Source: JAAXHE01 sp964551635 (lineage in GTDB: Bacteria; Latescibacterota; UBA2968; GCA-2709665). Taken from it: a stretch of 39,668 nt of DNA. Within the stretch, counting starts at the first letter, position 1, and each line of letters starts with the position of its first letter. The DNA lies in NCBI GenBank assembly GCA_964551635.1, contig CAZKDZ010000022.1, positions 1 through 39,668 on the forward strand, written 5' to 3'. This document shows positions 5,828 through 13,677 of this stretch, in pieces. Below the pieces are notes generated by a model that was not told where the DNA came from, did no database searches, and worked only from the letters and a program-made list of their open reading frames with translations. The translations under genes and the position numbers were made by a program.

Positions 5828-8032
5828 TCAGTCCGATGGGTGCTTCAAGTCCGTTTCAAGTTCTTCTGTTTCGCCGCGCCCGGCCCTCTGTTCCGCGTTG
5901 AACTCATGGATCAGCCAACCGTATTGCTGCAGGAAGGGATCGTTCAGTTTCTTGGCTTTTGCAAGTTCGATATATTTGTTCAGATACATCGCGCCTCTCG
6001 CCACAAGACCCACCCGAATCATGCCTACGTACGCGCCGGCCGAAAGACCGGAATCAGCGATCCTGCGAAGTTCCCGTTTCGCGGCAGCGTGCCTGCCTTC
6101 CGCAATATAAACCTCGCGCAACAGCAGGCGTCCCAGAGCGAATTCCGGCTTGACCTCCAGGCTGCGTCGGAACCCATTTTCAGCCTGCCTCCAGGCCTTG
6201 CGACGGTAGGCCCCCACACCCTCGATGGCGTATCTGTCCGGGAGCGCGGGATCCACCCTGACTTCCGCCTTCCACCGCTCCAGCAGTTCCTCCACGTTTA
6301 TGCCGGTTCGCCGGTACACCGCGACAAGGGGATGGTCGAAACCCGTGATCGTGGGTTCGGCGTTCGCTTCCAAATAGGTCAGTCCCAGGATTTCCGGGGA
6401 AACCTTGAACTGCGCGACTCGCTCGAAACCAAGGCTCTCGTCGGCCAGGCGGCGGTAGTAGGTGTGAGCGATCGGGAACCGTTGCCGTACTTTCATGAAC
6501 GGCAGCATGCGATTCTCCTCGATCAGTACGATCCAGTCCACGCCCGCCAGCCGGTTCTGTATGAAATTGACATGCGCCTCGTAGGGCAGGTTGCCGTCGG
6601 CAGAGAGAAACCAGGCCGCCTGGTCCAGCTTTCGCTTGTACCGGTCGGCCGGCGCCATCCAGGACGTTGGATATCCTCCCCGCTCCGTCAGCACGCCGGC
6701 CCCTTCAGGGATATTTCGCTTGATCCATCCTGCGGCTTCGAAACGGCTGCTGGACCTGTAGACGCGGGACGTCGCGATGCCGTAAGCGGCCGTCGGAACA
6801 ACCACAAGCACAACCGGCAGTGCGTAGACCCAGGCCTTGTTCAGGCGCGTGCGGATCCAGCCCGCGGCCTCCATGCAGGCCCAGGCGCCCATCACCGCCA
6901 TGAGGGGCTGCATGGGCGTGGTGTACCTCACTGGCTTGGTGTGGAGCCCGCCCACCATAAGGAAGTATGGTACCAGCCATGCCAGCAGGACCCACCATCC
7001 TCTTTCACGCTTCCAGAAGGCAAGCGAGACGCCACACAGGGCCGCGATTTCCAAAGGCGTTCCCAGCGCATAGCGGAAGAGGTGCGTGACGAAAAACAGA
7101 TAGGGTGTGGTGGAGAAATCGTAAAGCCCCCAGATGCGGATTGTTTCCCCCTTTGCAACCTTCATGCTGGGCAGGAAATTCCGCATGTCTTTCGAACTCA
7201 GGAATTCGCCGGGCTTGAGAAGCAGAGGTTCGCAGATGACCGCAACCCCAACCACGACGGCGGCGCAAAGCAGCGCTCGCGGCGTAAACGCCCCTTTCAG
7301 GCGCAGCCATATCGATATGGCCCCCGCCGCGACGCGGTTCGCACCGCTCGTTCGCTTACCGCGATGCCTTTCGCCGGACCGTTCCTGCACCTGCCACACG
7401 TGCGCCAGAAGGAAAGGCAGACACAGCATTCCTGCCATCAGCCGCGTACCCATTGCCATTCCGCAGACCAGCCCGCAGACCAGGTAGGGTGTGGTGCGAT
7501 CAGAGGGCAGTTTCAGGATGAGGTAGACGCCCAGCGTCGTCCAGAATGCTAGGGTGATATCCACAGTATAGAAGTGGCACTGCTGAATGTGCCCGGCGCA
7601 AAAGGCCAGAAAGCCCGCGCTCAGGACCCCTGTCCAGAGTCCGGCAAGATGCCTTCCGATGGCGAAGACAACCCATACGGTAAGAACGCCCAGCGTCGCG
7701 GAGATCCCGCGTCCCATGAGATGGGTGAATCTCACCGATCGATTGTCTTCTTTATCGAACGGTTCGATGCCCGCGACGAAACCGGCGCCTTTGGCCATGA
7801 TCCAAAGTACGTAAGCCGGGCCCTTGGCGTAGGCCGTGACCGCCCGCGTCACCTCCACGCCCACCAGGCCGGCGCTTTCGACAACCGTGCGTTCGTCCGG
7901 ATGGAAGGCGTGAAATCTGCCGGTTTCGGGGTCGGTTCCCCACCCGATCCCGTAGAACCTCAGAACCGCCGATGCGGCCAGGATCAATATAAGGAGCGCG
8001 TACGCGCTCCCATTTTTTCCGATAATGGACAT
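5828..8032 (-). CDS. GT-C fold membrane glycosyltransferase (PMT/ArnT-like) with TPR-like tail
   Basis: A 734-residue integral membrane protein. A first span at about residues 11-27 is followed by a loop with HPDE (44-47), the acidic motif expected in the first outer loop of GT-C enzymes that use polyprenyl-phosphate sugars. Many further spans follow to about residue 420, then a large soluble C-terminal domain. Residues about 590-670 (YAIEGVGAYRRKAWRQAENG...LEVKPEFALGRLLLREVYIA) look like two TPR-type helical pairs. Such enzymes transfer a sugar to protein, lipid or glycan on the outer face of the membrane. It is the second gene of a minus-strand pair, 22 nt after the GT2 gene that probably makes its donor. 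The acceptor is unknown. Confidence 0.8.
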   Translation of the reverse strand: MSIIGKNGSAYALLILILAASAVLRFYGIGWGTDPETGRFHAFHPDERTVVESAGLVGVEVTRAVTAYAKGPAYVLWIMAKGAGFVAGIEPFDKEDNRSVRFTHLMGRGISATLGVLTVWVVFAIGRHLAGLWTGVLSAGFLAFCAGHIQQCHFYTVDITLAFWTTLGVYLILKLPSDRTTPYLVCGLVCGMAMGTRLMAGMLCLPFLLAHVWQVQERSGERHRGKRTSGANRVAAGAISIWLRLKGAFTPRALLCAAVVVGVAVICEPLLLKPGEFLSSKDMRNFLPSMKVAKGETIRIWGLYDFSTTPYLFFVTHLFRYALGTPLEIAALCGVSLAFWKRERGWWVLLAWLVPYFLMVGGLHTKPVRYTTPMQPLMAVMGAWACMEAAGWIRTRLNKAWVYALPVVLVVVPTAAYGIATSRVYRSSSRFEAAGWIKRNIPEGAGVLTERGGYPTSWMAPADRYKRKLDQAAWFLSADGNLPYEAHVNFIQNRLAGVDWIVLIEENRMLPFMKVRQRFPIAHTYYRRLADESLGFERVAQFKVSPEILGLTYLEANAEPTITGFDHPLVAVYRRTGINVEELLERWKAEVRVDPALPDRYAIEGVGAYRRKAWRQAENGFRRSLEVKPEFALGRLLLREVYIAEGRHAAAKRELRRIADSGLSAGAYVGMIRVGLVARGAMYLNKYIELAKAKKLNDPFLQQYGWLIHEFNAEQRAGRGETEELETDLKHPSD

Positions 8033-8054
8033 ATTGTCGGTATAAGTGTATTAT

Positions 8055-8798
8055 TTATCTATATTTGCGAAAGATTTCGATCATACCGAATAGGGCGATG
8101 ACGAAGTCTCGGGCTTTGATTTTGGACCCCGCCGCGTCCCTCCATTCCGATAGCGGGACTTCGTACACGATGTCACGCACCTGCGGTCGTTCCGTGCCCG
8201 TTCTGGCGCGTATCAGCCTGGCGATGATTTCGACGTCGAAAATCCATCGGGTGGCGAACGGTTCCTGAAAGAGCGCTCGCAGGTCCGGCGTCACCCTGAA
8301 GAGTTTCGCGCCGCATTGCGTGTCGTAGATATCCACGCGCAGAAACATGGAAACGGTAACCGCGAACACCCTCCCCAGCAGGTGCCGCAGCCTGTTGCGC
8401 CGGATCGCCCTGCCCAGGAGGCGGACCCTGGCGCCAAAGGCCATTTCGATGTCCGGCCTGCCGTCCAGGACGTCGCGGAACTCCGGGATGGCTTCCAGGG
8501 GGGTGGCCAGGTCCGCATCCCAGAATCCGACATAGTCCGGATTTGAGTCGAGCGCTGCCAGGAAGCCGTGCCGTACCGCTTCGCCCTTGCCCGCGTTGGC
8601 GGCAAGCGTATGGACGTCGAAGCAGTCGGGCGCCGACGCTTTCAGGGTGCGAAGGACTTCGACCGTGGCGTCTGTGCTTCCGTCGTCGACGAACAGGAAC
8701 CTGATGCCTCGCGTCCGTCCGGCAAAGTCCTGAAACGTCTCGACCGGAAGCCGTTCCGCTTCATTGTAGCACGGGACGACGATGACGGTATCCGACAT
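8055..8798 (-). CDS. GT2 glycosyltransferase, polyprenyl-phosphate-hexose synthase-like
   Basis: A 247-residue GT-A enzyme of the dolichyl-phosphate glucosyl/mannosyltransferase type. Visible motifs in order are VVPCYNEAERL (7-17), FVDDGSTDAT (36-45) for the nucleotide sugar, NAGKGEAVRHG (68-78) and FWDADL with the metal-binding DxD (94-96). A later QCGAKLF...RWIFDVEI segment is typical of the ALG5-like branch. No membrane spans are evident. It would transfer hexose from an NDP-sugar to a polyprenyl phosphate at the cytoplasmic face, feeding the GT-C enzyme encoded next. The 5' flank holds a dense patch of repeats and no clear promoter. Confidence 0.85.
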   Translation of the reverse strand: MSDTVIVVPCYNEAERLPVETFQDFAGRTRGIRFLFVDDGSTDATVEVLRTLKASAPDCFDVHTLAANAGKGEAVRHGFLAALDSNPDYVGFWDADLATPLEAIPEFRDVLDGRPDIEMAFGARVRLLGRAIRRNRLRHLLGRVFAVTVSMFLRVDIYDTQCGAKLFRVTPDLRALFQEPFATRWIFDVEIIARLIRARTGTERPQVRDIVYEVPLSEWRDAAGSKIKARDFVIALFGMIEIFRKYR

Positions 8799-8854
8799 GC
8801 GATATCACACGAAATGACGAACTCAGAGAAGGAGCGAATGCGACGCTTAACTCA

Positions 8855-8886
8855 CACAAAGGCACAAAGACGCAAAGACACAAAGG
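8855..8886 (+). repeat. Four 8-bp CACAAAGG-type tandem units
   Basis: The units are CACAAAGG, CACAAAGA, CGCAAAGA and CACAAAGG, end to end. It is the same class as the 9-bp array at 3498-3524, on the other strand. Confidence 0.6.
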
Positions 8887-8905
8887 GAAATACAAGCGAT
8901 CAGGC

Positions 8906-9048
8906 AAAAGCGGGAAGACGCAAGACGTGAGACGGAAGAGGGTAGAGATTGCCTGCCTTGTGAGGATTCTCTTCGGGCCGAAGGCAAGGAGGAAATACAC
9001 ATTGGGCAAAGATATCTTCTACCGTCTCACCTCTAACGTCTCCCCGCC
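8906..9048 (+). repeat. Dispersed hairpin repeat, copy A
   Basis: First of three copies of one family (others at 10827-10961 and 30872-31007). It starts AAAAGCGGG and runs through purine-rich GACGG/GAAGA tracts. A central part (TTGCCTGCCTTGTGAGGATT...CCGAAGGCAAGG) can form a hairpin through TTGCCT (8949-8954) and AGGCAA (8982-8987). It ends in pyrimidine-rich CTCACCTCTAACGTCTCCC, largely complementary to the start. This copy carries a few extra bases in its 5' arm. It has no coding content and looks like a MITE-like element or structured RNA. Confidence 0.75.
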
Positions 9049-9070
9049 TCAATGCGACCTCTCTCCCCGG

Positions 9071-9155
9071 CCCTCTCTCCTAAAGGAAAGAGGGAGTAAG
9101 GCAAAGAAACCGCTGCTTTTTCCTTCTTCCTTCTTCCTTTTTCCTTCTTCCTTCA
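9071..9155 (+). repeat. Hairpin plus TTCCTTC polypyrimidine tract
   Basis: CCCTCTCTCC and GGAAAGAGGG (9071-9094) form an imperfect hairpin. After it, 9117-9155 is a run of TTCCTTCTTCC-type repeats. The whole gap from 8799 to 9438 has no gene. It contains four repeat types in series, then the promoter of the racemase gene. Confidence 0.5.
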
Positions 9156-9351
9156 GGAAGGGGGTAGGTCCGGGGCAACGCGCCACCTGGTACGGCCAAT
9201 ATAGCGTACCCCGATTCGCGTGTCAATGCAATCGCCGGGAATGAGCACCAATCGCCGAAGATGCCAATCCTCCCTCAGGAACCCCTTCGGCGGACTGTCA
9301 GGCGGTATGGGACCGACGTCTCCGGTATCGGTTCGGGACCGCCTGCCGGGC

Positions 9352-9380
9352 TTGACAAAGGGTTGTGGAGGACGTAGATT
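9352..9380 (+). promoter_or_regulatory. Sigma70-type promoter of the LarA-family gene
   Basis: A perfect TTGACA (9352-9357) and TAGATT (9375-9380) are separated by 17 nt. Transcription would begin near 9387 and give a leader of about 50 nt, ending in AGGAGG before the ATG at 9439. It is the best promoter match in the window. Confidence 0.6.
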
Positions 9381-9438
9381 TCGCCGTGAATCGAGGCGCC
9401 GGACGGACGCCCCGAAACCTTCCCAACAGGAGGTCGTG

Positions 9439-10716
9439 ATGGCCGCGGATGAACATGAGATCGAAGTGGCATACGGCCAGGGCAGCGTCGCCATCGCAGC
9501 AGACCCGGAATTGGCGGATTGGGAGGTGATCCGGCCTGTCTATGAGGCGGCCCTGCCTGATCCTGAACGCCGGTTCCGGCAGGCGATTGATGAGCCCGTG
9601 GAATGCAAGCCGCTTCGAGAGATCGTCTCGCCCCGGGACAGGGTGGTCATCGTGACCTCGGACGGTACGCGCGCGGTGCCCAACCGGCAGTTGATTCCGT
9701 GGATCCTGGAAGCCCTGCCCGTGCCGGAATCGCACGTCACGGTCTTGCTGGGAAACGGCACGCATCGGGCGAATACGGAGGATGAAATCGGGGAGATGTT
9801 CGGCAGCGACGTCGCCGGTCGGCTGGCGATACGGAATCACGACGCGTACGATGAGCGCAGCAACGTGTTTCTGGGCGCGTCCGCCTGCGGTACGGACGTG
9901 TGGCTGGACAGGACATACGTGGAAGCGGACAAGCGGATCGTGCTGGGATTCATAGAGCCCCATTTCTTCGCGGGTTTTTCGGGCGGTCCGAAGGGCGTCG
10001 CGCCTGGCGTGGCGGGAATCGAGACGATCTATCGGCTGCACCGGTCAGACCTGATTGCGGACCCCATGTGTACGTGGGGTGTGCTGGACGGGAACCCCCT
10101 GCAGCGGGAGGTCAGGGAAGCCGTGGCGCTCTGCCCGCCGGACTTCCTCGTAAACGTCACGCTGAACGGGGAGAAGGCGATCACCGGGTTCTACGTCGGG
10201 AACTATCTCGAGGCCCACCGTCGGGGGTGCACCGGGGCGAAGGCGGCCTCGATGGCGCCGGTGGAGAAGCCGTTCCAGGTTGCGCTGACGTCAAACAGCG
10301 GATTCCCGCTGGACCAGAACCTCTACCAGGCCGTCAAGGGAATGTCGGCCGCTGCCCGCATCGTGGAAGACGGCGGCAACGTGCTCGTCGCCAGCGAGTG
10401 CAGCGACGGCGTGCCGGATCACGGGAACTTCGCGGAGTTGATGCGGACGGGGGTGGGGCCGCGGGACGTCATGCAGGCGGTGTACGACCGTGAACCCGTT
10501 CTGGACCAGTGGCAGGCGCAGACCCTGGCTGCTATCCTGGAGCGGGTTGAAGTTGGCGTGTATTCCAGTATGGACCGGGCCGATATCGAGGCGTGCAAGC
10601 TGGCCGCCGTGGACGATCTGGACGCAGCCCTCCGGGAGAAGATAAACGCGGTTGGCGGCGGTGCTCGGGTGGCCGTACTGCCTGATGGCCCGCTAACCAT
10701 TCCGTATCTGGCATAA
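9439..10716 (+). CDS. larA: LarA-family nickel-pincer 2-hydroxyacid racemase/epimerase
   Basis: A 425-residue protein, the same size as Lactiplantibacillus LarA. AGGAGG precedes ATG 9439. All key LarA residues align with an offset of one or two: the DGTR motif (75-78), GTHR His109, EPH His175, GGPK Lys185 (the lysine that binds the nickel-pincer cofactor), His201 (nickel ligand) and QAVK Gln297/Lys300. It should therefore be an active enzyme racemising or epimerising a 2-hydroxyacid by hydride transfer. Many LarA homologs act on substrates other than lactate, including sugar acids, so the symbol marks the family, not the substrate. The cofactor-building genes larB, larC and larE are not in the window. 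It is alone under its own promoter and is followed by a dispersed repeat. Confidence 0.85.
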   Translation: MAADEHEIEVAYGQGSVAIAADPELADWEVIRPVYEAALPDPERRFRQAIDEPVECKPLREIVSPRDRVVIVTSDGTRAVPNRQLIPWILEALPVPESHVTVLLGNGTHRANTEDEIGEMFGSDVAGRLAIRNHDAYDERSNVFLGASACGTDVWLDRTYVEADKRIVLGFIEPHFFAGFSGGPKGVAPGVAGIETIYRLHRSDLIADPMCTWGVLDGNPLQREVREAVALCPPDFLVNVTLNGEKAITGFYVGNYLEAHRRGCTGAKAASMAPVEKPFQVALTSNSGFPLDQNLYQAVKGMSAAARIVEDGGNVLVASECSDGVPDHGNFAELMRTGVGPRDVMQAVYDREPVLDQWQAQTLAAILERVEVGVYSSMDRADIEACKLAAVDDLDAALREKINAVGGGARVAVLPDGPLTIPYLA

Positions 10717-10826
10717 TCACATAGGGATCAACGGGATCAGGGGCTGGATACGTCAGGTCAGTGGACTTGAACGGGATCCCTCCCCCGCCCGACCACCAGG
10801 TGAGACGTAAGACGGGAGAGGGTGAG

Positions 10827-10961
10827 AAAACCGGGTAGACGGGAGACGGAAGACGGTAGAGATTACCTGCCTTGTGAGGATTCTTTTCGTGCCGAAGGTA
10901 AGCAGGGAAGACATACCGGGCAAGGATTTCTTCTCCCGTCTCACCTCTACCGTCTCCCCGC
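10827..10961 (+). repeat. Dispersed hairpin repeat, copy B
   Basis: Second copy of the family seen at 8906 and 30872. The inner stem here is TTACCT (10863-10868) with AGGTAA (10896-10901). Compared with TTGCCT/AGGCAA in the other copies, both sides have changed so that pairing is kept. The outer arms are GGGAGACGG...GGTAGAG and CTCTACCGTCTCCC. The 336-nt gap between the racemase and the next gene holds this element plus a short partial duplicate of its purine-rich arm (about 10801-10826), and no gene. Confidence 0.75.
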
Positions 10962-11052
10962 ATTCAGGCTCTTTGTGGCCAATTGAATGGTTCTATCGCG
11001 TTGGCCGATAAAATCCGGATCAAGCAGAATACTCAGGAGTAAGGACTCAAAC

Positions 11053-13590
11053 ATGAGCGAACCCATTTCAATAAGCCTTCAGATTGTCGAATCCGCCGGC
11101 GTCGCGAGGCACGGTTGGCCGGTGACGAGGGGCGTCCCTATGCCCCGGGGCGCCGTTTCCGATCCGACCCTGCTGGGAATGAACGATGCGGACGGCCGCC
11201 CGGTGCCCGCACAGTTCCGCGTGTTGAGCCGATGGCCGGACGGGAGTCTGAAGTGGGTTCTGGCGGATTTTCAGGCGGACGTACCCGCAGGCGGCGAGTC
11301 GACGTATACGGTGGGTCAGAACGGTGTCGGGGCCGTGCAGGGTGACCGGGTCCGCGTTCTCGAAGACGACGATAGACTGGTCGTATCGACGGGTCCCCTC
11401 CGGTTCGCCGTGAGTCGCAGGAGGTTCTCTCTTGTGGAGACGGCGGCGCTGGGGCGGACGGGACCGGACGGGACGTTCGCGCCGGAAGTGGAAGTCGCCG
11501 GCCCGGGTGGAGACGCCTGGGTGCGAATCCGTGAGTCCTTTCTGGACGATGACGGAAAGCGGTACATCTACGGGATGGGCGGCGAGTGCCTGGCATCCCT
11601 CGCGGAGGACGTGTACGACGTGAGCGTGGAGGAGTCCGGTCCGCTCAGGGCCGTGATCCGGTGTGAAGGCGCGTTCGAGGCCGATTTGCCGATGCACCAT
11701 TACGCGGGGTATCGGCCGTTTCGCTTTGTGACCCGAATCTACGCGTACGCGGGCCGCACCGGGTTGCGTGTGCTGCACACCGTAATCGCGGCCTGCAATC
11801 CGAGAGAGACCGAAGTGGAGGAAATCGGGCTCCGGGTGCCGGTTTCGCTTTCCGGTTCCGTGAATTACCGTGTTGCCGCAGGCCGGGAGATCGGCGGTAC
11901 GGCATCCGCGGATGAATCGCTGTTGCTTTCCCAGCGGCTTCACAATCACTTTCGCCTCGACCGCCGTCAGGGCCGGCGCACGGGGACGCTTGCCGAAGGA
12001 GACCGGACGGAAGGCTGGATCGCCTGCAGCGACGGCAGCGCGGGCGTTGGCGTCGGCCTTCGCTATATGCCCGAGGAGTATCCGAAAGCGCTTGGACTCT
12101 CCGGCATGGGCGACGGGATTGACGTGTATTGCTGGAAAGATCCCGATGGAAAATGCCTTTCTCTGAAGCGGTATTCGGAGGCCGTGGCGTGGGACGAGGG
12201 CGAGGGCGTCTACTCGGACGGCACCGGTACGTCCAAGACCACCGAGTTCTTCGTCTGTTTTCACCGGGCATCCGACGCCGCCGGCGTACCGGGACGTCTG
12301 AGGGGCTGGCTGGCGCCGCCGCACGTATCCGTGGATCCGGCATGGATGGCGGCCTGCGAGGCGACGGGAGGATTTCAACCCCTCGACGAGGGACGTTTTC
12401 CAAAATCCGAGCGGATGATGGCCGGGTTTGTCGACTGGCTCCGGCGGAACATCGAGCTGGGCGCATGGTACGGTTATCACGACTGGGGCGACGCGCTGGT
12501 AGCTTGGGACCAGGGCACGGACGACTGGCGTTTCTACGGCCGTTGGGGCTGGTGCAACAGCGAATGGGACCCGAGGCACGGCGTATGGGTGCAGTATATG
12601 CGTACCGGACGGGCCCGCGATTTTCTGCTCGGCGAAGCGATGACCCGTCATTCGACGGACGTGGACACCTGCCATTATCACCCGTTCAGGCCATATATGG
12701 TAGGTGGCTGTTTCCGGCACAGCGTGGACCATTTCGGCGATGAGAGTTGCGCGTCACACACGTTTCTCGACGGATGGATGGACTATTATTATCTGACCGG
12801 CGACCTGCGGACGCTCGAAGTGATCCGTGAGGCCGGCGAGTTTCTGCTGCGTTACCGGTGGACGGAGGATCCGGCATTCAGTTTCAGCCTGCGCAGCATA
12901 TCGAATACGCTGCGCGGCCTGCTTTACGTGTATGAAGCCACGGGCGACGAACGGTTCAAGGCACGCGCGCTGCAGGTGTACGAGGCGATTGCGCGCGGTC
13001 AGAACGAAGATGGTAGCTGGCACAAGCGGTTCCAGGTCTCCACCGCGGAGCGGCTGTCGGACCAGAGGCCGTACGGCATGGCCACCGAGGGCACAACGCT
13101 GGCCGTGGAGATGGGCACCGCAGCGCCGTTCACCGACGCCGAGTTTCGCACCTTGAGAGGCGATGCCAGGACGACTCACCGGGTCCTGCCGGTCTCGGAA
13201 CAGAAGGGGTACCAGACACACTATCTGATGGTGGGGCTGGAGCTGCTCCACCGTCTCACGGATCGTGACGACGTGGGAAAGGTCTACCTCAGAGCCGTGG
13301 ACTGGTTCTGTGGCGATCCGCAAGGGACGAACGCGGAACATGCCATCCAGGAGAAATACGGCGGCGTCCTGTGCCGCCACCTGGGATACGCGTACCGGAT
13401 GACGGGGAACCGGAACTACCTGGAGATCGGCCGGGCGGTCTTGCAGGAACTGATCGAAGGCCAGGATTGGAGCGACGATCCGAAACGCCACGGGGCCGTG
13501 GAAATGAGTCCCATGCATATCAGTCTCCTGTTTTTCGGCGTGCCCTACTTTCTCGGCGCATTGTCCCATGCCGGGATGGGAGAGGATTGA
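11053..13590 (+). CDS. YetA / PcRGLX-like (exo-rhamnogalacturonan lyase-type) protein
   Basis: An 845-residue protein. ATG 11053 is preceded by AAGGA; earlier in-frame starts lie in the leader. The N-terminal 200 residues follow the PcRGLX first-domain pattern: VESAGVARHGWPVTRGVPMP, then PAQFRVLSRWPDGSLKWVLADF. A central beta domain follows, then a helical barrel (about 400-820) with YGYHDWGD, WGWCNSEWD, HSTDVDTCHYHP and ekYGGVLCRHLGYAYRMTGN. The family includes PL26-type exo-rhamnogalacturonan lyases and Bacillus YetA. There is no signal peptide, so a cytoplasmic role on imported oligosaccharides is likely. It is the first gene of an eight-gene run to 22043. The exact reaction is not readable, and the family annotation is firmer than the substrate. 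Confidence 0.75.
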   Translation: MSEPISISLQIVESAGVARHGWPVTRGVPMPRGAVSDPTLLGMNDADGRPVPAQFRVLSRWPDGSLKWVLADFQADVPAGGESTYTVGQNGVGAVQGDRVRVLEDDDRLVVSTGPLRFAVSRRRFSLVETAALGRTGPDGTFAPEVEVAGPGGDAWVRIRESFLDDDGKRYIYGMGGECLASLAEDVYDVSVEESGPLRAVIRCEGAFEADLPMHHYAGYRPFRFVTRIYAYAGRTGLRVLHTVIAACNPRETEVEEIGLRVPVSLSGSVNYRVAAGREIGGTASADESLLLSQRLHNHFRLDRRQGRRTGTLAEGDRTEGWIACSDGSAGVGVGLRYMPEEYPKALGLSGMGDGIDVYCWKDPDGKCLSLKRYSEAVAWDEGEGVYSDGTGTSKTTEFFVCFHRASDAAGVPGRLRGWLAPPHVSVDPAWMAACEATGGFQPLDEGRFPKSERMMAGFVDWLRRNIELGAWYGYHDWGDALVAWDQGTDDWRFYGRWGWCNSEWDPRHGVWVQYMRTGRARDFLLGEAMTRHSTDVDTCHYHPFRPYMVGGCFRHSVDHFGDESCASHTFLDGWMDYYYLTGDLRTLEVIREAGEFLLRYRWTEDPAFSFSLRSISNTLRGLLYVYEATGDERFKARALQVYEAIARGQNEDGSWHKRFQVSTAERLSDQRPYGMATEGTTLAVEMGTAAPFTDAEFRTLRGDARTTHRVLPVSEQKGYQTHYLMVGLELLHRLTDRDDVGKVYLRAVDWFCGDPQGTNAEHAIQEKYGGVLCRHLGYAYRMTGNRNYLEIGRAVLQELIEGQDWSDDPKRHGAVEMSPMHISLLFFGVPYFLGALSHAGMGED

Positions 13591-13677
13591 CGGGGAGTGC
13601 GGTGTCGTCCCCGCGGGCAAGCAACGCGGGGAACCCGTGTACGTGCAGACGTTAATCAGCCAATGGAGGTCGCAGAG

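Noticed and set aside
5840..7552. Long plus-strand open frame (570 codons) opposite the GT-C gene
   Set aside because: It lies wholly antisense to a gene with clear membrane spans and GT-C motifs. Its product is Arg/Pro/His-rich with no domain, as expected from GC-rich shadow frames.
11068..12732. Long minus-strand open frame opposite the YetA-like gene
   Set aside because: Antisense shadow of a gene with recognisable domains; composition is low-complexity and basic.
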